A stretch of 64,000 bases of DNA from Sphingomonas sp. Y57 (GTDB lineage Bacteria; Pseudomonadota; Alphaproteobacteria; Sphingomonadales; Sphingomonadaceae): positions 47,656-111,655 of the forward strand of contig NZ_LDES01000022.1 of the NCBI RefSeq assembly GCF_001015195.1. Direction: 5' to 3'. The notes under the pieces are model-generated. The model saw only the letters and a list, made by a program, of their open reading frames with translations, searched no databases and was not told where the DNA came from. The number at the start of each line of letters is the position of its first letter. Within the stretch, counting starts at the first letter, position 1. This document shows, piece by piece, positions 25,645 through 33,324 of this stretch. A program made the translations under genes and the position numbers.

Positions 25645-26599
25645 GGGCCGCGCGCTGCGCCGCGAGCACCGTGTCCATCTCGTCGAGCCCGCTCAACGGC
25701 ACCGCATAGCGGCTGCGATCGTCAACCTCGGCGATATGGGCGAGGATGTCGTCGCAGCTCGGCGCATCGGGGCCCGGCATGTACCAGCCTTCGGTCAGCC
25801 CGACGAACAGCCGCGAATATTTGCCGCCCAGCACGGAATACATGTTCTGCGAGCTGCCGCACTGACGGCTCGCCATGTAGCAGGCCAGCGCCGCGACGAA
25901 CTCGGGCCTCATCGCATCGGCGAAGTGGCGGGTCCGCTCCCCGGCGGCTTTGAGGAAGGCGATGTCGGGCCGCTCGGCCAGCGGCGTGCCGCCGAGCCGC
26001 CCGCCCTGCGCGTTGGGAAACAGCGTGTTGACCGCCACGCCGGCGGGCGCCTCCTGCGCGATCACGTTCATCAGCCCGATCATCGCCGTCTTGGCCGATC
26101 CGTAATTGGCGCGCATCGGATTACCGAACACGCCCGATTGCGAGCCGACCAGCACCAGCCGGCCATAGCCCTGCTTCACCATCTCGCGATAGGCGGGCTG
26201 GCAGACGTTGAACGCGCCCTTCACATGGACGGCGTAGACCGCCTCGATATCCTCCTCGGTCAGCGTGCCGAACGGTGCGTTGCGCTGGTTGCCGGCATTG
26301 CTGATGACGATGTCGACCCGGCCGAAATGGTCGAGCGCCGCATCGATGATCGCCTGTCCGCCGGCAGCCGAAGCGACGCTGTCATAGTTCGCGATCGCCT
26401 TCCCGCCCGCCGCGCGCAGCTCGCGGACGATGGCGTCGGCATAGTCGCTCGACCCGCCCTCGCCGGTGGTGCTGCCGCCCAGATCGTTGGCGACGACCGC
26501 CGCCCCGCGCCCCGCCAGCTCGCGGCAGAAGGCGCTGCCGAGCGCGCCGCCCGCGCCGGTCACCACCGCCACCTGCCCGCTGAAATCGATCCGGTCCAT
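25637..26599 (-). CDS. SDR of the peroxisomal multifunctional-enzyme (3-hydroxyacyl-CoA dehydrogenase) type
   Basis: A 320-residue SDR. TGAGGALGSAF, ANDLGGSTTGEG with Asp at strand 2 (NAD), SNAGNQR, Ser in LVGSQSGVFG, and YGSAK. The VANDLGG stretch and the long C-terminus are typical of the (3R)-hydroxyacyl-CoA dehydrogenase domain of MFE-2, found as stand-alone genes in steroid- and isoprenoid-degrading bacteria. ATG at 26599 has GAGAGGA upstream. First gene of the unit with TesB and the dioxygenase; divergent from the Gfo/Idh/MocA gene. Confidence 0.88.
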   Translation of the reverse strand: MDRIDFSGQVAVVTGAGGALGSAFCRELAGRGAAVVANDLGGSTTGEGGSSDYADAIVRELRAAGGKAIANYDSVASAAGGQAIIDAALDHFGRVDIVISNAGNQRNAPFGTLTEEDIEAVYAVHVKGAFNVCQPAYREMVKQGYGRLVLVGSQSGVFGNPMRANYGSAKTAMIGLMNVIAQEAPAGVAVNTLFPNAQGGRLGGTPLAERPDIAFLKAAGERTRHFADAMRPEFVAALACYMASRQCGSSQNMYSVLGGKYSRLFVGLTEGWYMPGPDAPSCDDILAHIAEVDDRSRYAVPLSGLDEMDTVLAAQRAAHG

Positions 26600-26761
26600 A
26601 TGCTGTCCTCTCGGGGCCGGCATAGTCGGCGCTGCGTGTCGCCGCCAATCCGCGCGCCGGCCGCCCGCCGCAAGATCACATAGGCGATAGGCCGTCGCCC
26701 GCGGGTTTTCCGCCGCGGTGGACTAGGCCAGTCTCGATCGGAAAGAGAGGGAGACGGTCAT
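26600..26761. promoter_or_regulatory. Divergent promoter region SDR / Gfo-Idh-MocA
   Basis: A 162-bp region between divergent genes. It contains TAGGCGATAGGC (26681-26692), whose last 11 bases recur exactly at 31441-31451 in another divergent promoter region of this window. No clear -35/-10 pair was recognised. Confidence 0.35.
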
Positions 26762-27916
26762 ATGGCGAAGCCGCTCAAGGTGGGCATCATCAGCGCTAAC
26801 TGGAGCCTCAAGGTCCATGGCGCGGCCTGGCGCAGGATCGAAGGTGTCGAGGTCGCGGCGATCTGCACGTCGCGCCGCGAGACGGCCGAGAAGGCAGCCG
26901 CCGACTTCAATATTCCCAAGGCCTATTGGAATCATGAGGAGATGTCCGCCGATCCCGATCTCGACATCATCGACGTGGGCACCCGCCCCTCCTTCCGTTT
27001 CCCGATGGTGATGGCCGCACTGAAGAACGGCAAGCATGTCTACGACGCGCTGCCCTTCGCCACCTCGGTCGCCGACGCCGACGCGATGCGCGACGCGCAG
27101 AAGGCGGCCGGCGTGGTCGGCGTGGTCGACGCACAATTCCGCTGGTCGCCGCCGGCGCAGCAGATGAAGGCGATGATCGACACGGGCTTCATCGGCAAGC
27201 CGCTGGGCTTCCACGTCCAGTTGTTCCTGCCGCTGATCGTCGAGAACGACAAACCCTATTGCTACAGCGCCTGGTCGGGCAACACCGACCCCTATTACTG
27301 GCTGGCGGAAAAGAGCAGCGGCGGCAGCGGCTGGCGCAATTTCGCGACCCATTCGCTGCTGTTCCTGACCCATCTGATCGGCCCGGTCGAGGAGGCCACC
27401 GGCCTGCTGGCGACCGGCGTGCCCGAGTGGTTCCTGCCCAATGGCGACGTGCTGCGCCCCGAGACGCACGACCTGGGCACTGCCACGCTGCGCATGGCGA
27501 ACGGCGCGATCGGCAGCCTCCAGGCCGGCTGGTGCGTGCCGGATACAGAGGGCTGGCGGGTTGAGGTCTGGGGCGACCGCGGCAGGCTGCTGCTGAGCGA
27601 TTCCAGCTTCGGCAACCTGTTGTCGGCCAAGCTCTATGCCGGCGACGCACGGCTGATGCCCTATGGCGAACGCGCCTGCGCCGAGGTGGAGATCGATCCG
27701 GCCTATTATGCGGTGCCCGGGACGATCGGCGGCGAGACCGGCCCGCGCCCGTTCGTGGCGATGGACTGGATGTTCGCCAACATGGCCGCCGCGATCCGAT
27801 CGGGCCGCGAGGGATCGCCAAGCTTCACCGAAGCCGCCGCCGTCCACCGCGTGGTCGAAGCGGTCGAACGCGCCGACGCCGAGCGCCGCTGGATCAGGAT
27901 GAGCGAGATGGGGTGA
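26762..27916 (+). CDS. Gfo/Idh/MocA-family protein lacking the canonical catalytic Lys motif
   Basis: A 384-residue protein with an N-terminal Rossmann fold (KVGIISANWSLKVHGAAW, then VEVAAICTSR) and the C-terminal alpha/beta domain of the family. The usual EKP motif, whose Lys is catalytic, is replaced by HVYDALPFATS, so the Lys is missing. Later family landmarks remain (VVDAQFRWSPPAQQMKAM). It could be a dehydrogenase with altered chemistry, or a non-dehydrogenase member. It starts with a good GAGAGGGAGAC site, stands alone between a divergent SDR unit and repeat copy C, and no partner is obvious. Confidence 0.85.
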   Translation: MAKPLKVGIISANWSLKVHGAAWRRIEGVEVAAICTSRRETAEKAAADFNIPKAYWNHEEMSADPDLDIIDVGTRPSFRFPMVMAALKNGKHVYDALPFATSVADADAMRDAQKAAGVVGVVDAQFRWSPPAQQMKAMIDTGFIGKPLGFHVQLFLPLIVENDKPYCYSAWSGNTDPYYWLAEKSSGGSGWRNFATHSLLFLTHLIGPVEEATGLLATGVPEWFLPNGDVLRPETHDLGTATLRMANGAIGSLQAGWCVPDTEGWRVEVWGDRGRLLLSDSSFGNLLSAKLYAGDARLMPYGERACAEVEIDPAYYAVPGTIGGETGPRPFVAMDWMFANMAAAIRSGREGSPSFTEAAAVHRVVEAVERADAERRWIRMSEMG

Positions 27917-27945
27917 TGGGAACGGGCGCGTTCCGATACCACGAT

Positions 27946-28085
27946 CCGTTCGTCCCGAGCCCCTCGACTGCCTGCAAGGCAGGCGCTCGGGATAAACTTG
28001 GGCCAACGGCCGAAGTCGAGGGACGTTAGCTCCCGGCCGCGATCCTGCTTCGCACGATCATCTCGACTTCGCTCGACACGAACGG
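27946..28085. repeat. Dispersed intergenic palindromic repeat, copy C (inverted)
   Basis: A 140-bp element in the convergent gap between the Gfo/Idh/MocA and SDR genes. It is the reverse complement, with few changes, of copy D at 35974-36113, and carries GCCTGCAAGGCAGGC, GGCCGAAGTCGAG and the outer TCGACTTCGCTCGACA block. Confidence 0.85.
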
Positions 28086-28107
28086 GCGGTTTGAACCGAT
28101 CCCTCCC

Positions 28108-28875
28108 CTAGGAAGAGTGCGCCCCGCCGCCCGAGACCTCGATCCCGCGCCCGGTGATCATCGCCGCATCGTCGCTCGACAGGAACAGCACCGCCGCCGC
28201 GATCTCGGAGGGCTGGACGCAGCGGTGGATCATCTGGTGGTGGCTGGCGACCTCGGCCTGTTGCTCCAGCGTGAACATCGATGCGATCTGCGGCGTGGCG
28301 GTGAGGCCGGGCAGCACGCTGTTCACCCGGATATTGTCCGCCGCATAGGTACAGCTCGCATATTGGCTGAGGTGGATCACCCCCGCCTTCGCAGCCGAAT
28401 AGGACGGCGGCGCCGACGGGGTGAAGATGCGGCCCGACATCGAGGCGGTGTTTACGATCGTCCCGCCGCCATTGGCCTTCATCACCGGTATCTCATGCTT
28501 CATCGCCAGGAAGGTGCTGGTCAGCGAGATCTGGACGGTCCAGTTCCAGTCCTCGAGGCTCAGTTCCTCCAGCGAGCCCAGCTTCGCCGCCCCGACATTG
28601 TTGAAGGCGTGGCGGACCGGGCCGTGCGCGGCGCAAGCCGCCTCGACCATCGCCCTGACCGACGCCTCGTCGGTCGCGTCAGTCTCGACGAAGCGGGCCG
28701 TGCCACCCTCGGCGACGATGGCGTCGCATACCGCGCGCCCCTTGTCGCCGTCGAGCTCGGCGATGGTCACGAGCCCGCCCTCGGCAGCGAAGGCGCGCGC
28801 GGTCGCCTCGCCGATGCCTGATCCGGCGCCGGTCACGATCACCGAACGGCCCTCGAAACGGCGGTTGCTGCTCAT
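28108..28875 (-). CDS. Short-chain dehydrogenase/reductase
   Basis: A 255-residue SDR: TGAGSGIGEATAR, IAELDGDKG with Asp at strand 2 (NAD), FNNVGAAK, Ser in TASMSGR, and YSAAK. The start overlaps the stop of the upstream SnoaL-like gene (ATGA). It is the last of four tightly packed genes: hydratase, flavin reductase, SnoaL-like, SDR. Probably an alcohol/ketone step in the pathway served by that operon. Confidence 0.9.
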   Translation of the reverse strand: MSSNRRFEGRSVIVTGAGSGIGEATARAFAAEGGLVTIAELDGDKGRAVCDAIVAEGGTARFVETDATDEASVRAMVEAACAAHGPVRHAFNNVGAAKLGSLEELSLEDWNWTVQISLTSTFLAMKHEIPVMKANGGGTIVNTASMSGRIFTPSAPPSYSAAKAGVIHLSQYASCTYAADNIRVNSVLPGLTATPQIASMFTLEQQAEVASHHQMIHRCVQPSEIAAAVLFLSSDDAAMITGRGIEVSGGGAHSS

Positions 28876-29435
28876 GCTGTGTCTCCTGTCGGAAGCGCCG
28901 TCAGCGCGGCGATGCGGTCTGCGGCCTCTTCCGCCCAGAAGGGGTTCCAGGCCTCGAATTCCTGCGGCAGGGTCGGCGGATGCGGGTGCGCGGCCCAGCC
29001 GGTGAAGGGCGCCGCCGGGCGCTGCTGCCAGTCGGCGGCATACCAATGCTTCTCCTGCCGGCGGACGAAATACCAGGCGCCGTCGCGTCGTTCGTAGCTG
29101 TCGAAATAGGCGATCGCCATGACGATCCACTGGCCGTCGGCTTCATGCTCGGCGCGGCAATAGACCACGCCATGGGCATGATCGGCATCGTCGAACTCGA
29201 TCCGGTGGCCGCATATCTGGTGGATCGAGCGGTAGAAGGTCCGCACCGCCGGCTCGATGACTGAGCGCAGCACCGCGCGCCCCGATCCGCGCCGCCCGCA
29301 ATTCACGTCGGGGACGAACAGCTCGACCCAGGCATCGAGGTCCCGTCCGTCGACCGCCAGCGCGTAGCGGATCGGCAGTTGCTGGATCGCCGCCTGCGAT
29401 TCCAGCCGGTCGATGCGTTGCTCCATGCCGGTCAT
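28872..29435 (-). CDS. SnoaL-like (NTF2-fold) protein
   Basis: A 187-residue protein of the SnoaL_4/NTF2 cone fold. The N-terminus IDRLESQAAIQQLPIRYALA and the following DAWVELFVPD are typical of small polar-pocket dehydratase/isomerase/cyclase relatives. Both ends overlap neighbours by 4 bp (ATGA), showing translational coupling with the flavin reductase upstream and the SDR downstream. Ketosteroid isomerase, scytalone dehydratase and polyketide cyclases share the fold, but the catalytic residues needed to choose between them cannot be assigned by eye. Confidence 0.85.
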   Translation of the reverse strand: MTGMEQRIDRLESQAAIQQLPIRYALAVDGRDLDAWVELFVPDVNCGRRGSGRAVLRSVIEPAVRTFYRSIHQICGHRIEFDDADHAHGVVYCRAEHEADGQWIVMAIAYFDSYERRDGAWYFVRRQEKHWYAADWQQRPAAPFTGWAAHPHPPTLPQEFEAWNPFWAEEAADRIAALTALPTGDTA

Positions 29436-30574
29436 GTCAGCCGCTCCAGGCTGGCGGGATCGAACGGCAGGAAAGGCTCGCCCGCCACCGCCTTGGTGAA
29501 CCAGGAGGGATCGTTGAGGATCGCACGGCCGACCGCGACCAGGTCGAACTCGCCGCGCTCGAACCGCTCGACCAGCAGCGGCAGGTTGTTCACCGACTGC
29601 TGGCTGTCGTCTATATGCCTGGCGCTGCCCCGCGCCTTGTCGAGCGCGACGCCGCCCACCGTCATCGACGCCTTGCCGGTGAGCTTCTTCGCCCAGCCGG
29701 CGAGGTTGAGGCTCGATCCGTCGAAGGTCGGCGTATCGAAATAGCGCTGGCTGGCGTCGAACAGGTCGACCCCGGCATCGGCGAGCGGGCCGAGCAGCGC
29801 GCCGAGCGCGTCGGGCGTGTCGGCGAGCAGGGCCAGGTAGTTCTGCATCTTGAACTGCGAGAAACGCAGGATGATCGGGCGATCCTCGCCGATCTCGGCA
29901 CGAATGGCGCGGACCACCTCCGCCCCGAACGCGGCGCGCCGCGCGGGATCGCCGCCCCACCGATCATCCCGCTTGTTGGTATAGTCCCACAGGAAGGTGT
30001 CGATCAGATAGCCGTGCGCGCCATGGATCGCGATGCCGTCAGCGCCCAGCGCCACCGCGTTGCGCGCCGCCAGCGCATAGGCGGCGATCACGTCGGCGAT
30101 GTCGCTGTCGGTCATGGGCGGCAACGGCGCCAGGCTGGCCTCGCGTCCTTCCGGACGGAAGGAGATCACCCCGTCTGCCGGACCCCATATCCCAGACGGC
30201 CGCATCGGATTGCCGGTGCCGGGGCCTTTATATTCGACGTTCCACATCGGCCCCTGGTGCCAGAGCTGCGGCACGATCCGCCCGCCCGCCGCATGGACCG
30301 CATCGATCACCTTGCGCCAGCCATCCAGCACCTCGACGCCGTCGATGCGCGGGATGTCCGGATGGTCGGCGGCGGCATAATGCGGCAGTGCCACGCCCTC
30401 GGTGAGGATCAAGCCCAACCCTGTCGCCGCGCGCCTGGCATAATAATCCGCCACCTCCTCCGTCGGCACGCCAGCCGGCGAACGGTAGCGCGTCATCGGC
30501 GCCATCACCACGCGGTTGGGCAGGTCCAGGCCGCGCAGCGCGAACGGCCGCAGCAGCGGTTCGATCGCACTCAT
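29432..30574 (-). CDS. Old Yellow Enzyme family NADH:flavin oxidoreductase
   Basis: A 380-residue FMN TIM-barrel ene-reductase. Motifs are VVMAPMTRYRS near the N-terminus, IPQLWHQGPMW, and the substrate/FMN region AIHGAHGYLIDTFLW followed by NKRDDRWGG. The family reduces C=C bonds conjugated to carbonyl groups using NAD(P)H. It lies one base after the hydratase stop and overlaps the SnoaL-like gene by 4 bp, so it belongs to the same operon and probably reduces an enone or enoyl intermediate. Confidence 0.92.
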   Translation of the reverse strand: MSAIEPLLRPFALRGLDLPNRVVMAPMTRYRSPAGVPTEEVADYYARRAATGLGLILTEGVALPHYAAADHPDIPRIDGVEVLDGWRKVIDAVHAAGGRIVPQLWHQGPMWNVEYKGPGTGNPMRPSGIWGPADGVISFRPEGREASLAPLPPMTDSDIADVIAAYALAARNAVALGADGIAIHGAHGYLIDTFLWDYTNKRDDRWGGDPARRAAFGAEVVRAIRAEIGEDRPIILRFSQFKMQNYLALLADTPDALGALLGPLADAGVDLFDASQRYFDTPTFDGSSLNLAGWAKKLTGKASMTVGGVALDKARGSARHIDDSQQSVNNLPLLVERFERGEFDLVAVGRAILNDPSWFTKAVAGEPFLPFDPASLERLT

Positions 30575-30575
30575 C

Positions 30576-31379
30576 TCATTGCCCCGTGAAATTGGGCCGT
30601 CGCTTCTCGAAGAAGGCTTTGCGCTTCTCGGCGGTGTCGCCCGTCGACTGGCTCATGAAGATGGCGCGGTTCTCCAGCTCGATCGCCGCCTCCAGGCTCG
30701 GCGCGTCGGCGTTGATCCACATCGAGCTCTTGGTCAGCGCGATGCCGATCGGGCTGTTGGCCATCACCGCGTCGGCGAGCGCAAGCGCCTCGTCCATCAG
30801 CCGCTCGTCATCGACGCAGCGCAGCACCAGCCCGATCCGTTCCGCCTCCTCGGCCATCACCGCGCGGCCGGTCAGCATCAGCTCGGCTGCCCGCTGGGAA
30901 CCGACGAGGCGCGGCAGCATGTAGCTGAAGCCCAGCTCATGGCCGGTGCCGGCATTGTGGAAGGCGTTGACGAATTTGGCCGATCGCGCGGCGATTGTCA
31001 TATCGGCGGCCAGCGCCAGCGCATAGCCCGCGCCGGCCGCCGCGCCGTTGACCGCGCAGATCACCGGCTGCGGCAGCGCGCGCATCCGCAGCGGGATCTG
31101 GCCGAGCTTGTCCATGATCCGCCGCTGCCACTGCGCCTTGCCCAGCCCCTCGTCCACCCAGTCGGGAGAGCCGCCGGCGCGGGTGTCGTGGCCCGCACAG
31201 AAGGCGCGGCCGGCACCGGTCAGCAGCACGACGCGGACGTCATGATCGTAGCGGACAGCTTCCAGATGATCGATCAGCTCGCCATACATGGCGTAGCTCA
31301 GCGAATTGAGCGCGTCCGGACGGTTGAGCGTGAGGCGGCAGACGCCTTCGGCCGGGGTGTCCCGCAAGATGTCGCCCAT
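30576..31379 (-). CDS. Enoyl-CoA hydratase/isomerase (crotonase) family protein
   Basis: A 267-residue crotonase with GRAFCAGHDTRAGG and NGAAAGAGYALALAAD forming the oxyanion hole. As in the paralogue at 21634-22431, both classical catalytic Glu positions differ (YALAL, and AFHNAG), with a shifted acidic residue in GHELGFSYMLPR. First gene of the operon with the flavin reductase, SnoaL-like and SDR genes. Divergent from a CoA-transferase gene. Confidence 0.88.
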   Translation of the reverse strand: MGDILRDTPAEGVCRLTLNRPDALNSLSYAMYGELIDHLEAVRYDHDVRVVLLTGAGRAFCAGHDTRAGGSPDWVDEGLGKAQWQRRIMDKLGQIPLRMRALPQPVICAVNGAAAGAGYALALAADMTIAARSAKFVNAFHNAGTGHELGFSYMLPRLVGSQRAAELMLTGRAVMAEEAERIGLVLRCVDDERLMDEALALADAVMANSPIGIALTKSSMWINADAPSLEAAIELENRAIFMSQSTGDTAEKRKAFFEKRRPNFTGQ

Positions 31380-31568
31380 GCGGCCTCCAATCCTATCCTC
31401 GGTTGTTCTCGGCCCAGCAATTGGACCAACCCCACCGCAAAGGCGATAGGCGGAGCGCTCCCGGAAAGCGTCGGCATCGGCATATCATGGTTGTGAACAG
31501 GCGGGCGGCGTCCCTTGCCATGGCCGCGGGCCAGGATGAGGGATGGTCGGGCAATTGCAGGTTGAACC
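31380..31568. promoter_or_regulatory. Divergent promoter region hydratase / CoA transferase
   Basis: A 189-bp region between divergent starts. AGGCGATAGGC at 31441-31451 is identical to 11 bases at 26682-26692 in another divergent promoter region. No other recognisable signal. Confidence 0.35.
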
Positions 31569-32798
31569 ATGGCCAGACTACCCCTCGAGAATATCCGCGT
31601 CCTCGATCTCACCCGCGTGCTGGCGGGCCCGTTCGGATCGCAGGTGCTCGCCGACATGGGCGCCGACGTGATCAAGATCGAGCGGCCGGTGGTAGGCGAC
31701 GACGCCCGTATCTTCGGCGAACCCTATCTGCGCGACGCCGAGGGCAACCGCACCCGCGAGAACGCCTTCTACATGTCGGTCAACCGCAACAAGCGGTCCG
31801 TGGCGCTCAACATCGCCTCCCCGCGCGGCCAGGCGCTGATCCGCAAGCTGGTCCTGTCGTGCGACGTGGTGATGGAGAATTACAAGGTCGGCGACCTGAA
31901 ACGCTATGGCCTCGACTATGAGAGCCTGAAGGCGATCAACCCGCGTATCATCTATTGCTCGGTCACCGGCTACGGCCAGACCGGCCCGCTCGCCGCCAAG
32001 CCCGGCTATGACGCGGTGTTCCAGGGCGAATGCGGGCTGATGAGCGTCACCGGCGTGCCCGACGGCAAGCCCGGCGCCGGACCGATGAAGGTCGGCCCCA
32101 GCATCATCGACCTGTTCACCGGGCTCAACGTCGCCAACGCGATCCTCGCCGCGCTCTACCATCGCGACGCCGCCGGCGGCGAAGGCCAGTACATCGACGT
32201 CGCCCTGCTCGACTGCGGCATCTCCGCCCTGTCGCACTATGCCCAGATCTACCTGACCTCGGGCGAGGTACCGGTACGGCGCGGCACCCAGGGCAATGGC
32301 GGGATGCCGACCAGCAAGTTCCCGTGCAGCGACGGCGCGATCATGATCACCTCGGGCAACGACAAGCAATATGTCGCGCTGTGCGATGCGGTCGGCCACC
32401 CCGAGCTCGCCACCCATCCCCGCTTCCACACCAATGTGCTGCGCGTCCAGCACCGCGACGAGATCACCGAGGTGTTCGACGCGATCTTCGCGACCAACAC
32501 GGTCGCCTACTGGCTGGAGAAGCTGGGTGCGGCCGGCATCCCCAGCGGCCCGATCAACGATCTTGGGCAGGTGTTCGATTATCCCCAGGCGCAGCACCGC
32601 GGCATGCGCGTCCGTGCGCCGCATCCGCTCAAGCCCGATCTGGATGTGATCCGCAGCCCGCTCAACTTCTCCGAAACACCGATCACCGACTACCGCGCTC
32701 CGCCGATGCTGGGCGAACATACCCGCGCGGTGCTGGCCGGGGAGCTTGGCCTGAGCGAGGCGGAGATCGATGCGCTCGGAGACGAAGGAGTGATCTAG
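31569..32798 (+). CDS. CaiB/BaiF-family CoA transferase (formyl-CoA-transferase-like)
   Basis: A 409-residue class-III CoA transferase. It begins with LENIRVLDLTRVLAGPF and carries ADMGADVIKIE, VMENYKVG, and the catalytic Asp near residue 181 in VGPSIIDLFTGL. Such enzymes move CoA between organic acids through an aspartyl thioester. It is divergent from the hydratase operon and convergent with a VOC gene, with a perfect hairpin exactly between the stops. It probably activates a carboxylic acid of the pathway. Confidence 0.92.
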   Translation: MARLPLENIRVLDLTRVLAGPFGSQVLADMGADVIKIERPVVGDDARIFGEPYLRDAEGNRTRENAFYMSVNRNKRSVALNIASPRGQALIRKLVLSCDVVMENYKVGDLKRYGLDYESLKAINPRIIYCSVTGYGQTGPLAAKPGYDAVFQGECGLMSVTGVPDGKPGAGPMKVGPSIIDLFTGLNVANAILAALYHRDAAGGEGQYIDVALLDCGISALSHYAQIYLTSGEVPVRRGTQGNGGMPTSKFPCSDGAIMITSGNDKQYVALCDAVGHPELATHPRFHTNVLRVQHRDEITEVFDAIFATNTVAYWLEKLGAAGIPSGPINDLGQVFDYPQAQHRGMRVRAPHPLKPDLDVIRSPLNFSETPITDYRAPPMLGEHTRAVLAGELGLSEAEIDALGDEGVI

Positions 32799-32818
32799 CG
32801 ATCTTCACGCGAAGATCG
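32799..32818. terminator. Bidirectional hairpin between convergent stops
   Basis: CGATCTTC (32799-32806), loop ACGC, GAAGATCG (32811-32818): a perfect 8-bp stem that exactly fills the 20 bp between the CoA-transferase stop and the VOC stop. No T-run on either side, so efficiency is uncertain. Confidence 0.6.
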
Positions 32819-33307
32819 TCAATTCTCCGGGATCATCGCCCCGACCGCCGCCCAATAGTCGGGCGACCCGTAGATATATTCGACATAATGGCCGAGCGTC
32901 GCGCGCGCGTCGGCATAGAAATAGGTCATGCCGTTGGACTCGGAATCGATCGGGATCGCGAAGCCGCGCTCGCTCGCGGTCCGATGCAGTTCTTCAAGGT
33001 CGGCGAGCGTATCGAGCCGCTGCGCGACATGGTGGAAATGCAGCGGGCCCGGCCGGTCGAGCGGCTCGCGATAGAGGTCGGCCGCGCCGCCGAGCGGCTG
33101 GATCAGCTCGATCTCCAGCCCGCCGGTCCGCGCCAGCGCGATATGGCAATGGGCCTCGCCACCGGCCCGATCCACCGGAAAGCGGATATCGCGCAGCTCC
33201 AGGAATTGCTCGATGCCATGACCCGAGCGCAGCGCTGCCAGCCCCTCGTCGAAATCGGCCGTGACATAGGCGATCTGGTGAAACTTTCCGCCGAGCAGGT
33301 TCTGCAT
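32819..33307 (-). CDS. VOC-family protein (type shared with 45968-46441)
   Basis: A 162-residue VOC protein: KFHQIAYVTADFDEGL opens module 1, LHFHHVAQRLD opens module 2, and GHYVEYIYG closes it, giving His/His/Glu residues at expected metal-ligand places. It has an AAGGAG ribosome site. It is similar to the VOC protein at 45968-46441 (both share an xELIxPxGGAxxxYR block). It follows a sulfotransferase and alcohol dehydrogenase on the minus strand. Confidence 0.85.
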   Translation of the reverse strand: MQNLLGGKFHQIAYVTADFDEGLAALRSGHGIEQFLELRDIRFPVDRAGGEAHCHIALARTGGLEIELIQPLGGAADLYREPLDRPGPLHFHHVAQRLDTLADLEELHRTASERGFAIPIDSESNGMTYFYADARATLGHYVEYIYGSPDYWAAVGAMIPEN

Positions 33308-33324
33308 GTCGGTCTCCTTCAGGA

